DNA from: JBMOUD01 sp049319665
GTDB taxonomy: Bacteria; Pseudomonadota; Gammaproteobacteria; Enterobacterales; Enterobacteriaceae
Reading direction: 5' to 3'
Assembly (NCBI RefSeq): GCF_049319665.1
Contig: NZ_JBMOUD010000002.1
Coordinates: 124,001 to 188,000 of the forward strand
Length of the DNA: 64,000 nucleotides
Made by a program: the position numbers and the translations under genes. How positions within the stretch are numbered: the first letter of the stretch is position 1; the number at the start of each line of letters is the position of its first letter. The notes under the pieces are model-generated. The model saw only the letters and a program-made list of their open reading frames with translations, had not been told where the DNA came from and did no database searches. Positions 51,087 to 59,087 of this stretch are shown piece by piece.

Positions 51087-52149
51087 GCTTTCAGTAGAGA
51101 ATCTGCATTTAACCTATGGCGACAATCCGGTATTAAAGGGCGTATCGATGGAGCTCAAAAAAGGCGAAGTTGTCTCGCTTTTGGGGCCATCGGGTAGTGG
51201 CAAAACCACCTTATTGCGAGCGGTTGCCGGGCTGGAAAAACCAACGCAAGGCCGGATCATTATCGGTAAGAATACGGTGTATGACGGCACATCGCGCAGT
51301 GAGATCCCGGCAGAAGAACGCAATTTGGGGTTGGTGTTCCAGTCTTACGCATTATGGCCGCATAAAACGGTGTTTGAGAACGTGGCTTACCCGCTGAAGC
51401 TACGCAAAATTGCCGCTAGCGAAATTACCCAGCGCGTACAGGCGGTGTTAGATCAGCTCGGTTTGGGACATTTAGGGCAGCGCCATCCGCATCAGTTATC
51501 CGGTGGTCAGCAACAGCGCGTAGCTATTGGCCGGGCGCTGGTCTACAACCCACCGGTTATCCTGCTTGATGAGCCGCTATCTAACCTCGATGCCAAGCTG
51601 CGCGAAGAGGCGCGAGTCTTCCTACGAGAATTGATTATCAAGCTCGGCTTATCAGCGTTGATGGTGACGCATGACCAGAACGAGGCAATGGCGATTTCTG
51701 ACCGTATCTTATTGCTCAACAACGGGAAAATTGAACAACAGGGCACGCCGCAGGAAATGTACGGTTCGCCGACCAGCCTGTTTACCGCCGGTTTTATGGG
51801 TAGCAATAACAGCTTGCATGGCAAGGTGACGGAACTACGCGACGGGAAAGCCAAGATAGAGGGCAAAGATTGGGCATTGTGGGGCATCGCGCTACAGGGA
51901 GTGAGCGTTGGGCAAGAAGCAACGGCGGTGATCCGTGTCGAACGTGTGCGTATAGGTGACAATCATGACGGTAATCAGCTGGAACTACCGTTATTGACCA
52001 GTATGTACCTTGGCGATCGCTGGGAGTATTTATTCCGCACTGCCGCCGAAGATTTCGTGATCCGTGCCTATGGCCACGAACTCCGTGGACAAGATCATTG
52101 TCGTCTTTCATTGCCAGTCGATCAGCTATGGATTTTCCCGAAGGCTTAA
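51079..52149 (+). CDS. ABC transporter ATP-binding protein, FbpC/AfuC type
   Basis: A 356-aa ATPase of the importer. Walker A is GPSGSGKTTLLRA, the signature LSGGQQQRVAIGRAL, Walker B VILLDEPLSNLDAKL and switch His MVTHDQNEAM. A C-terminal TOBE-like domain follows (about 240-356). ATG 51079 overlaps the permease stop; the frame begins upstream at 51052. Confidence 0.9.
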   Translation: MIELSVENLHLTYGDNPVLKGVSMELKKGEVVSLLGPSGSGKTTLLRAVAGLEKPTQGRIIIGKNTVYDGTSRSEIPAEERNLGLVFQSYALWPHKTVFENVAYPLKLRKIAASEITQRVQAVLDQLGLGHLGQRHPHQLSGGQQQRVAIGRALVYNPPVILLDEPLSNLDAKLREEARVFLRELIIKLGLSALMVTHDQNEAMAISDRILLLNNGKIEQQGTPQEMYGSPTSLFTAGFMGSNNSLHGKVTELRDGKAKIEGKDWALWGIALQGVSVGQEATAVIRVERVRIGDNHDGNQLELPLLTSMYLGDRWEYLFRTAAEDFVIRAYGHELRGQDHCRLSLPVDQLWIFPKA

Positions 52150-52157
52150 GGTACATG

Positions 52158-52184
52158 ATAAGGCCTATTGTGGGCCTTATTTTT
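52158..52184 (+). terminator. Terminator after the AfuABC-like operon
   Basis: An 8-bp stem ATAAGGCC/GGCCTTAT with a 7-nt loop, followed by TTTT, 8 bp after the ATPase stop. Confidence 0.85.
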
Positions 52185-52237
52185 ATGTAGCCCGGGAAAG
52201 CATCAGTGGCAGAAGTGCAAAATATGTAAAACTGCTT

Positions 52238-52250
52238 GCGATAATATCGC
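52238..52250. promoter_or_regulatory. OhrR operator candidate at ohrR
   Basis: The palindrome GCGATAATATCGC, extended by GTG on the right, is 21 bp before the ohrR ATG. The same pattern recurs before ohr at 52821-52833 as GCGATTTAATCGC followed by GTG. Repetition at both genes of the pair supports a shared operator. Confidence 0.65.
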
Positions 52251-52271
52251 GTGCTATATATATTCTTGCTC

Positions 52272-52736
52272 ATGAACAAGAAAACTGATGCCGTATCTCA
52301 ATCTACTAACGCACTGCATCTTGACCAGCAGATGTGTTTTGCACTTTATTCTGCCAATCTGGCGCTGAATAAAGTTTATCGTAAGCTGTTAAGTCAGTTG
52401 GATCTGACGTACCCACAATATCTGGTGATGCTGGTGTTGTGGCAGCAAGATGAGTTGATTGTGTCAGATATTGGCGAGAAGCTATTTCTCGATTCCGCGA
52501 CGTTAACGCCGCTGCTTAAGCGCCTGGAAACTGCCGGTTTATTAGTGCGCCGTCGCGCGCAGTCTGATGAGCGCCAGGTGGTGATTTCGTTGACCGAGCA
52601 AGGCCGTGCGCTGCAAGAAAATGCACGTAGCATTCCAGAAGCTATTGCCTGTGCTGCCGAGTGCAGCATTGAAGAAGTCACTGCTATCAAGCAGCAGTTA
52701 CAGATTCTGCGCGGCAAGTTGCACCAGCATATCTGA
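52272..52736 (+). CDS. ohrR: Organic hydroperoxide resistance regulator OhrR
   Basis: A 154-aa MarR-family repressor sensing organic peroxides and hypochlorite through Cys22 (LDQQMCFALYSANLALNKVYRKLL), the position of the reactive Cys in Xanthomonas OhrR. The winged helix has DIGEKLFLDSATLTPLLKRLETAGLLVRRR followed by SDERQVVISLTEQG. The start at 52272 is preferred to the in-frame ATG 52251, which would place the operator almost in the coding region. Upstream of its target ohr on the same strand. Confidence 0.93.
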   Translation: MNKKTDAVSQSTNALHLDQQMCFALYSANLALNKVYRKLLSQLDLTYPQYLVMLVLWQQDELIVSDIGEKLFLDSATLTPLLKRLETAGLLVRRRAQSDERQVVISLTEQGRALQENARSIPEAIACAAECSIEEVTAIKQQLQILRGKLHQHI

Positions 52737-52820
52737 GGCTGTTTAGCGGCCTCAGTTCGCAAAATTAAATAATCAGGTATGCAATTATTCGTATGCCTGC
52801 TACAGTTAAATATATCGCAG

Positions 52821-52833
52821 GCGATTTAATCGC
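52821..52833. promoter_or_regulatory. OhrR operator candidate at ohr
   Basis: GCGATTTAATCGC, a perfect 6-1-6 palindrome, 43 bp before the ohr ATG. It matches the ohrR site in 11 of 13 positions, and the following GTG as well. Confidence 0.65.
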
Positions 52834-52875
52834 GTGATTTATTTGCTAACCCCTAGAGCTTAAAAGGAACACATT

Positions 52876-53301
52876 ATGTCTATTGAACAAGTTGTTTACC
52901 GCGCCCATGCAACTGCTACCGGTGGTCGTGATGGCCGTGCGACTTCATCTGATGGCGTACTGGATGTGAAACTGGGCCTGCCGAAAGAGATGGGCGGCGC
53001 TGGCGGTGAAGTTTCTAACCCAGAGCAACTGTTTGCTGCGGGTTATTCGGCATGCTTCCTTGGCGCTCTGAAGCACGTTGCTTCACTGGAAAAAGTTCGC
53101 ATTCCTGCCGATGCTAAAATTGACGGCGCTGTTGGTATCGGTGCAATCCCCGGTGGTTTCGGAATTGAAGTGCAACTGGACATCACCCTGCCAGGCATCG
53201 AGCGCAGCGTAGCAGAAGACTTGGTTGCCAAAGCGCACCAGGTTTGCCCGTACTCCAACGCAACCCGTGGCAACATCGACGTCACCTTGAACGTTAAATA
53301 A
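52876..53301 (+). CDS. ohr: Organic hydroperoxide reductase Ohr
   Basis: A 141-aa OsmC/Ohr-family thiol peroxidase that reduces organic and lipid hydroperoxides in the cytosol. The catalytic pair is Cys60 (GYSACFLGAL) and Cys124 (HQVCPYSNATRGN); the active-site Arg18 (GGRDGR) and Glu50 (NPEQLF) are also present. The ribosome site is AAAGGAAC. It is under OhrR, 139 bp after that gene with its own operator. Confidence 0.96.
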   Translation: MSIEQVVYRAHATATGGRDGRATSSDGVLDVKLGLPKEMGGAGGEVSNPEQLFAAGYSACFLGALKHVASLEKVRIPADAKIDGAVGIGAIPGGFGIEVQLDITLPGIERSVAEDLVAKAHQVCPYSNATRGNIDVTLNVK

Positions 53302-53323
53302 TAACTTGAACGTTAAATAATAA
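53286..53323. repeat. 19-bp tandem duplication of the ohr 3' end
   Basis: CTTGAACGTTAAATAATAA occurs twice in perfect tandem (53286-53304, 53305-53323). The first copy holds the last codons and stop of ohr. A recent replication slippage is likely. Confidence 0.9.
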
Positions 53324-53355
53324 AGAGTAGCTGTGTCTGCACTACCCTTGTTAAC

Positions 53356-53379
53356 AAGACCGCTGCGGCGGTCTTTTTT
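53356..53379 (+). terminator. ohr terminator
   Basis: An 8-bp stem AAGACCGC/GCGGTCTT with a TGCG tetraloop and a run of six T. Strong intrinsic terminator. Confidence 0.92.
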
Positions 53380-53497
53380 GTTTTTATTATTCGTTATGTA
53401 CTAAAAGCGCTGCACATTTGGGCAACGACCGGGCATTTTGCCCGCAAAAGGCGTTTTTATAGACAATCAGTATGTTTGCGATAATAAAGGCATTGAC

Positions 53498-53526
53498 GCC
53501 CAGATAGCTCAGCAGTAAGATGCGCC
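53498..53526 (+). pseudogene. Possible 5' fragment of a tRNA gene
   Basis: The segment begins GCCCAGATAGCTCAGCAGTA and continues AGATGCGCC. It resembles the acceptor-strand and D-arm start of a tRNA (compare the E. coli tRNA-Phe start GCCCGGATAGCTCAG). It stops 5 bp before the intact tRNA-Pro, with no anticodon or T-arm. It may be a relic of a larger tRNA cluster, or part of the tRNA leader resembling one by chance. Confidence 0.45.
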
Positions 53527-53531
53527 CCACT

Positions 53532-53608
53532 CGGCGAGTAGCGCAGCTTGGTAGCGCAACTGGTTTGGGACCAGTGGGTCGGAGGTTCGAATCCTCTCTC
53601 GCCGACCA
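53532..53608 (+). tRNA. tRNA-Pro(UGG)
   Basis: A 77-nt gene including the encoded CCA. The acceptor CGGCGAG pairs with CTCGCCG; the D arm contains AGCGCAGC; the anticodon stem ACTGG/CCAGT encloses TTTGGGA with anticodon TGG at 53566-53568; the T arm contains GGTTCGAATCC. It appears identical to the E. coli proM product. A terminator follows. In E. coli the tRNA-Pro gene next to dppA is proK (CGG), so the isoacceptor at this position differs if the synteny holds. Confidence 0.98.
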
Positions 53609-53650
53609 CATTCCCAAGTTTCAGATAAAATTATTTATTTGAGACTGATA

Positions 53651-53684
53651 AAAAACCCGCAGGTTTCTGACCTGCGGGTTTTTT
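53651..53684 (+). terminator. Terminator after tRNA-Pro
   Basis: The stem AACCCGCAGG/CCTGCGGGTT with loop TTTCTGA is flanked by AAAAA and TTTTTT. Strong intrinsic terminator. Confidence 0.93.
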
Positions 53685-54300
53685 ATTGCCTGTTATTTAC
53701 CCTTTCGTGATGCACATAACCCCAATTGCCGATCGGCTTCGCCATCATTATTGAGGCGAATAATGTGCGGCTATCCATGATAAATATGCTGAGCAATTTG
53801 ATCTTTTCCGCTGCGAACATAGTGATGTTCATTCCTTTATTTTTGCGTACTCGGCAGCATTTTCAGCTGGATTTTACGGTATCACTACGTTAACTGTTTA
53901 GATAATCGTCATTTCGCCATAAATTTTATCGTCTTTTTTTCAAGGGTTATAGTCTGGCCTTCCGCAGTTTATTTGGCATTAAATATGGTTTTTATTGCTA
54001 GTCGTATAATTTTCATCCTGCAAATGTAATGAAGGTGTTTTTTTATGTTTGTTTGCTGTGACTCACACTCTTTGTAAATGCCTGATGGTTATATTGACGA
54101 CACCGATCAGAGTTGCCAAATTGATACCACAGGTTTATCCAGATGGTTCTTCCGGTAATTATTTGTATCTCTATTTGAGTATCTATTTTGTCGGAATATC
54201 TCTGCAACGTGTGCCCAACGTTTAAGACAATGCCTGCTTTCAGCTAATCGGGCCAACAGCGCTATCCGTAAATAAAAAATAAAGGATTGCGCGAAGCTGA
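53685..54300 (+). promoter_or_regulatory. Long A+T-rich dppA upstream region without a gene
   Basis: A gap of about 660 bp lies between the tRNA terminator and the dppA start at 54348. It is A+T-rich, with short T-runs. TATAAT at 54005-54010 is a possible -10, but no good -35 lies at the right distance. No coding frame with a ribosome site and no strong repeat were found; it probably holds the dpp promoter and regulatory leader. Confidence 0.4.
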
Positions 54301-54327
54301 AAACCAACACACACATCCACATCACCA
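54301..54327 (+). promoter_or_regulatory. C/A-rich stretch before dppA, possible GcvB sRNA target
   Basis: The leader just before the dppA ribosome site is almost only C and A (ACCAACACACACATCCACAT). GcvB represses dppA in E. coli and Salmonella by pairing its G/U-rich region with C/A-rich leader sequence. The sequence and position fit; gcvB itself is not in this window. Confidence 0.5.
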
Positions 54328-54347
54328 TGATAAATGGAGCACAAGCG

Positions 54348-55955
54348 ATGACAATTTCCTTGGGAAAAACCGGGATGCTGAAGTTCGGTATCGGTTTGGT
54401 TGCCCTGACTATAGCTGCCAGCGTTCAAGCCAAAACATTAGTTTATTGTTCTGAAGCCTCGCCTGAAGGGTTTAACCCGCAGCTGTTTACTACTGGCACC
54501 ACTTATGATGCTAGCTCCGTACCTATCTATAACCGTCTGGTTGAGTTCAAAGTCGGTACTACCGAAGTTATCCCTGGTCTGGCTGAGAAATGGGAAGTTA
54601 GCCCAGATGGTAAAACGTATACCTTCCATTTACGCCATGGCGTGAAGTGGCAATCGAACAAAGATTTTAAGCCAACGCGTGATTTTAACGCTGATGACGT
54701 GGTGTTCTCTTTTGAACGTCAAAAAGATAAAGCTAATCCATACAACAAAGTGTCTGGCGGCAGCTATGAATACTTTGATGGCATGGGAATGGGCGATTTG
54801 ATCGGTAAAATCGTTAAGGTTGATGATTACACCGTCCAGTTCGAATTAACCAAACCTTCAGCACCATTCCTGGCTGATTTGGCGATGGACTTCGCTTCCA
54901 TCTTGTCGGGCGAATATGCCGACAACATGCTTAAAGCCGGTACGCCACAGAAAGTTGACCTGAACCCAATCGGCACCGGTCCGTTTGAACTGGTGCAGTA
55001 CCAGAAAGACTCGCGCATTCTGTATAAAGCCTTTGATGGTTTCTGGGGTACCAAGCCGAAAATCGATCGTCTGGTCTTCTCCATCACGCCTGATGCGTCA
55101 ATCCGTTATGCCAAGCTGCAGAAAAACGAATGTCAGGTGATGGCGTTCCCTAACCCGGCAGATTTAGCGGCAATGAAGCAAGATAAGTCCATCAACTTGA
55201 TGCAAGAACCAGGTCTGAACGTTGGCTATCTGGCATTCAATACTGAGAAAAAACCGTTAGATAACGTGAAAGTGCGTCAAGCACTGACTTTGGCTGTTAA
55301 TAAGAAAGCCATTATCGATGCGGTTTATCAAGGTGCAGGCCAAGCGGCGAAAAACCTGATCCCACCGACTATGTGGAGCTACAACAAGGATGTGGTTGAT
55401 TATCCATATGACCCAGCGAAGGCTAAAGAACTGCTGAAAGAAGCGGGCTTGCCAAACGGTTTCACCACCGATATCTGGGCAATGCCAGTACAGCGTCCTT
55501 ACAACCCGAACGCACGCCGTATGGCAGAGATGATTCAGGCCGACTGGGCGAAAATTGGCGTGAAAGCCAATATCGTCACTTACGAGTGGGGCGAATACCT
55601 CAAGCGTGCTAAGAACGGCGAACATCAGACGGTCATGATGGGTTGGACTGGCGACAATGGGGACCCGGATAACTTCTTCGCGACCCTGTTTAGCTGCCAG
55701 GCCGCTAAAGATGGCTCGAACTACTCACGCTGGTGTGACAAGTCGTTTGATAACCTGATCGGTCCAGCAAGTGAAGAATCAGATCACGCCAAACGTGTTG
55801 CGCTGTACCAGCAGGCTCAAGTTGTGATGCACGATCAGGCGCCTGCTTTGATCGTTGCTCACTCCACTGTGTATGAGCCAGTGCGTAAAGAAGTGAAAGG
55901 CTACGTGGTTGATCCACTTGGCAAACATAACTTTGCGAACGTTTCTCTGGACTAA
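54348..55955 (+). CDS. dppA: Dipeptide-binding protein DppA
   Basis: Periplasmic receptor for dipeptides (also used for heme and dipeptide chemotaxis in E. coli). It has 535 aa, the same as E. coli DppA. The signal peptide ends after ASVQA (about residue 28). The mature part begins KTLVYCSEASPEGFNPQLF and includes NPIGTGPFELVQYQKDSRI and GYVVDPLGKHNF. The ATG 54327 frame extension is disfavoured; ATG 54348 has GGAG about 8 nt upstream. First gene of dppABCDF. Confidence 0.97.
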   Translation: MTISLGKTGMLKFGIGLVALTIAASVQAKTLVYCSEASPEGFNPQLFTTGTTYDASSVPIYNRLVEFKVGTTEVIPGLAEKWEVSPDGKTYTFHLRHGVKWQSNKDFKPTRDFNADDVVFSFERQKDKANPYNKVSGGSYEYFDGMGMGDLIGKIVKVDDYTVQFELTKPSAPFLADLAMDFASILSGEYADNMLKAGTPQKVDLNPIGTGPFELVQYQKDSRILYKAFDGFWGTKPKIDRLVFSITPDASIRYAKLQKNECQVMAFPNPADLAAMKQDKSINLMQEPGLNVGYLAFNTEKKPLDNVKVRQALTLAVNKKAIIDAVYQGAGQAAKNLIPPTMWSYNKDVVDYPYDPAKAKELLKEAGLPNGFTTDIWAMPVQRPYNPNARRMAEMIQADWAKIGVKANIVTYEWGEYLKRAKNGEHQTVMMGWTGDNGDPDNFFATLFSCQAAKDGSNYSRWCDKSFDNLIGPASEESDHAKRVALYQQAQVVMHDQAPALIVAHSTVYEPVRKEVKGYVVDPLGKHNFANVSLD

Positions 55956-56059
55956 CCGTCCCTGAAAGCTCGTGAGCGAATAGGTGTTTTCAACGTTCAC
56001 GAGTCTTTCTCTACAGCCTCAGATTTCTGCGTTTATTAAGCAATGTGAGCTAACAATAA

Positions 56060-56090
56060 GCCCGGTGAGCTACGGTTCCCCGGGCATTTT
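56060..56090 (+). terminator. Attenuating hairpin between dppA and dppB
   Basis: GCCCGG/CCGGGC stem around a 14-nt loop, followed by ATTTTAT, about 105 bp after the dppA stop and 19 bp before dppB. Partial termination would give excess binding protein. A second, weaker inverted repeat (CTCGTGA/TCACGAG) lies near 55970-56002. Confidence 0.55.
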
Positions 56091-56108
56091 ATACAGAGAG
56101 TACGGGAT

Positions 56109-57128
56109 ATGTTTCAATTCATACTCCGACGTTTGGGGTTAGTGATCCCAACGTTTATCGGCATTACTTTGCTGACTTTTGCCTTCGTGCACATGATTCC
56201 AGGCGACCCAGTAACCATTATGGCCGGCGAGCGCGGTGTTTCTCCCGAGCGTCACGCCCAGCTAATGGCACAAATGGGCCTCGATAAGCCGCTTTACCAA
56301 CAATACTTCGTCTATGTGAAAGGGGTATTACACGGCGATTTAGGGATCTCGTTAAGTAGCCGCACCCCGGTCTGGAGCGAGTTCGTTCCCCGCTTTAAAG
56401 CGACGCTGGAATTGGGGATCTGCGCGATGATCTTTGCCATGCTGGTCGGTATTCCCGTTGGGGTGCTGGCAGCGGTAAAACGCGGTTCCATCTTTGATCA
56501 CACCGCCGTTGGCATTTCTCTGACCGGTTATTCCATGCCGATATTCTGGTGGGGGATCATGCTGGTTATGCTGGTGTCGGTGCACCTTAACCTCACTCCT
56601 GTCTCAGGAAGGCTGAGCGACGCAGTCTTTTTAGATGACAGTAAACCGCTGACAGGCTTTGTACTCATTGACTCGCTGCTATGGGGTGAACCCGGCGATT
56701 TCAAAGACGCTGTTATGCATATGATTTTGCCTGCCATTGTGCTGGGGACTATTCCGCTGGCGGTGATTGTGCGTATGACCCGCTCTTCCATGTTGGAAGT
56801 GCTGGGCGAGGATTATATCCGTACCGCTCGTGCCAAGGGGCTGAGCCGTATGCGAGTCATCGTCGTTCACGCGTTGCGTAATGCCATGCTACCGGTAGTG
56901 ACGGTGATTGGGTTGCAGGTGGGAACGTTACTCGGTGGTGCCATTTTAACCGAAACCATCTTCTCGTGGCCGGGCGTTGGACGCTGGCTGATCGAGGCAT
57001 TGCAGCGCCGTGACTACCCGGTGGTGCAAGGTGGCGTATTGTTGATCGCCTCGCTGATTATTCTGGTTAACCTGCTGGTAGATGTGCTGTACGGCATCGT
57101 TAACCCGCGTATTCGTCATCATAAATAA
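56109..57128 (+). CDS. dppB: Dipeptide ABC transporter permease DppB
   Basis: A 339-aa inner-membrane permease, equal in length to E. coli DppB. It has about six helices, the N-terminal MFQFILRRLGLVIPTFIGITL, and the permease loop DYIRTARAKGLSRMRVIVVHALRNAMLPVVT that contacts the ATPases. It pairs with DppC. Confidence 0.96.
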   Translation: MFQFILRRLGLVIPTFIGITLLTFAFVHMIPGDPVTIMAGERGVSPERHAQLMAQMGLDKPLYQQYFVYVKGVLHGDLGISLSSRTPVWSEFVPRFKATLELGICAMIFAMLVGIPVGVLAAVKRGSIFDHTAVGISLTGYSMPIFWWGIMLVMLVSVHLNLTPVSGRLSDAVFLDDSKPLTGFVLIDSLLWGEPGDFKDAVMHMILPAIVLGTIPLAVIVRMTRSSMLEVLGEDYIRTARAKGLSRMRVIVVHALRNAMLPVVTVIGLQVGTLLGGAILTETIFSWPGVGRWLIEALQRRDYPVVQGGVLLIASLIILVNLLVDVLYGIVNPRIRHHK

Positions 57129-57139
57129 GGGAGCGCAAC

Positions 57140-58054
57140 ATGTCTCAAGTTACTGAACCTGTGAGCGCTGAAGTCGTGACGGGTGCGCCAACGCCAATGC
57201 CTCCAATGCAGGAATTTTGGCACTATTTTAAACGCAACAAGGGTGCGGTGATCGGGCTGGTTTATATCATCATCATGTTGGTGATGGCGATTGGTGCCAA
57301 TTTACTCGCACCACACGGCCCGGCAGAGCAGTTCCGTGATGCGTTACTTAAACCACCGGCTTGGATGGAAGGCGGCAGTTGGAAGTTTGTCCTGGGTACT
57401 GACGATGTCGGTCGCGATATCCTCAGTCGCTTGATGTACGGCGCCCGTCTGTCGCTGTTGGTTGGTTGTTTAGTGGTGGTGCTGTCGTTGATTCTTGGCG
57501 TGGTACTTGGCTTATTAGCCGGTTATTACGGTGGGGTGATCGACGCCGCTATTATGCGTGTCGTGGATATCATGCTGGCCTTGCCAAGCCTACTGTTGGC
57601 GTTGGTGTTGGTGGCTATTTTTGGACCATCGATTGTCAATGCGTCGTTAGCGCTGACGTTCGTTGCCTTACCACACTATGTTCGGTTGACTCGTGCTGCG
57701 GTATTAGTTGAGGTGAATCGCGATTACGTGACGGCTTCTCGTGTCGCAGGGGCCAGCGCAACGCGTCAGATGTTTATCAATATTTTGCCCAACTGTCTGG
57801 CACCGCTGATTGTTCAAGCGTCTCTTGGTTTCTCTAACGCCATTCTTGATATGGCGGCTCTCGGCTTCCTCGGCATGGGCGCCCAGCCGCCAACGCCTGA
57901 GTGGGGCACAATGCTGTCCGATGTATTGCAGTTTGCACAAAGCGCGTGGTGGGTTGTGACCTTCCCGGGTGTGATCATTCTGCTGACGGTACTGGCATTT
58001 AACCTAATGGGTGATGGCTTGCGTGATGCCCTCGACCCGAAACTCAAGCAGTAA
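57140..58054 (+). CDS. dppC: Dipeptide ABC transporter permease DppC
   Basis: A 304-aa permease (E. coli 300). It has an N-terminal cytoplasmic segment, about six helices, GTDDVGRDILSRLMYGARLSL, and the ATPase-contact loop VNRDYVTASRVAGASATRQMFINILPN. It starts 11 bp after dppB behind GGGAGCG. Confidence 0.96.
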   Translation: MSQVTEPVSAEVVTGAPTPMPPMQEFWHYFKRNKGAVIGLVYIIIMLVMAIGANLLAPHGPAEQFRDALLKPPAWMEGGSWKFVLGTDDVGRDILSRLMYGARLSLLVGCLVVVLSLILGVVLGLLAGYYGGVIDAAIMRVVDIMLALPSLLLALVLVAIFGPSIVNASLALTFVALPHYVRLTRAAVLVEVNRDYVTASRVAGASATRQMFINILPNCLAPLIVQASLGFSNAILDMAALGFLGMGAQPPTPEWGTMLSDVLQFAQSAWWVVTFPGVIILLTVLAFNLMGDGLRDALDPKLKQ

Positions 58055-58064
58055 GGGGCGAGAG

Positions 58065-59087
58065 ATGGAAACCACGTTAATCAATGAAGTACCGGTCGGC
58101 AAAACCTTGCTGACTGTTGACCAGCTTTCGGTTCACTTTGGTGATGAAAAAGCGCCTTTCCGCGCCGTTGATCGCATTAGTTATAGCGTCAAGCAGGGCG
58201 AAGTTGTTGGCATTGTTGGTGAGTCTGGTTCAGGCAAATCGGTTAGCTCGTTGGCCTTGATGGGGCTTATCGACTTTCCCGGCAAAGTGATGGCCGAACA
58301 GCTAGAGTTTGGCGGTCGCGACTTGCAAAAAATGGGTGAAAAAGAGCGTCGGCAGATTGTGGGTGCCGAAGTCGCGATGATCTTCCAAGACCCAATGACC
58401 AGCCTTAACCCTTGCTACACCGTTGGTTTCCAGATTATGGAAGCCATCAAGGTACACCAGGGTGGCAACAAGAAAACTCGTCGTCAGCGCACCATCGATT
58501 TGCTGACCCAGGTCGGTATTCCTGACCCAGCATCGCGTCTGGATGTTTATCCGCACCAGCTTTCCGGTGGTATGAGTCAGCGCATCATGATTGCGATGGC
58601 GATTGCCTGCCGTCCTAAGCTGCTGATTGCTGATGAACCTACCACGGCGTTGGATGTGACCATTCAGGCACAGATCATCGAGCTGTTACTGGATTTGCAG
58701 CAAAAAGAGAACATGGCACTGATGCTGATCACGCACGATTTAGCGCTGGTTGCCGAAGCGGCACAGCACATTATCGTGATGTACGCCGGACAGGTGGTTG
58801 AGACCGGTGAAGCCGCTGAGATTTTCCGCGCACCGCGTCATCCTTATACCCAGGCGTTGCTGCGTTCGTTGCCGGAATTTGCTGCTGATAAAGCGCGTTT
58901 GCAATCTTTGCCGGGCGTTGTGCCGGGCAAATACGACCGTCCGAACGGTTGTTTGCTCAACCCACGCTGTCCGTATGCGAACGATCGCTGCCGTAAAGAA
59001 GAGCCGACGCTACGGGGTAACCCTGGGCGTCAGTCCAAGTGCCATTATCCGTTGGATGATGCCGGGAGACCTACTTATGAGTCTTAA
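58065..59087 (+). CDS. dppD: Dipeptide ABC transporter ATP-binding protein DppD
   Basis: A 340-aa ATPase (E. coli 327, the difference being a longer N-terminus here). Walker A is GESGSGKSVSSLAL, the signature LSGGMSQRIMIAMAI, and Walker B LLIADEPTTALDVT. The C-terminal oligopeptide-transporter cysteine motif (CLLNPRCPYANDRC, then SKCHYP) probably binds an iron-sulfur cluster. ATG 58065 follows AAGGGGCGAG. Its end overlaps the dppF start. Confidence 0.95.
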   Translation: METTLINEVPVGKTLLTVDQLSVHFGDEKAPFRAVDRISYSVKQGEVVGIVGESGSGKSVSSLALMGLIDFPGKVMAEQLEFGGRDLQKMGEKERRQIVGAEVAMIFQDPMTSLNPCYTVGFQIMEAIKVHQGGNKKTRRQRTIDLLTQVGIPDPASRLDVYPHQLSGGMSQRIMIAMAIACRPKLLIADEPTTALDVTIQAQIIELLLDLQQKENMALMLITHDLALVAEAAQHIIVMYAGQVVETGEAAEIFRAPRHPYTQALLRSLPEFAADKARLQSLPGVVPGKYDRPNGCLLNPRCPYANDRCRKEEPTLRGNPGRQSKCHYPLDDAGRPTYES

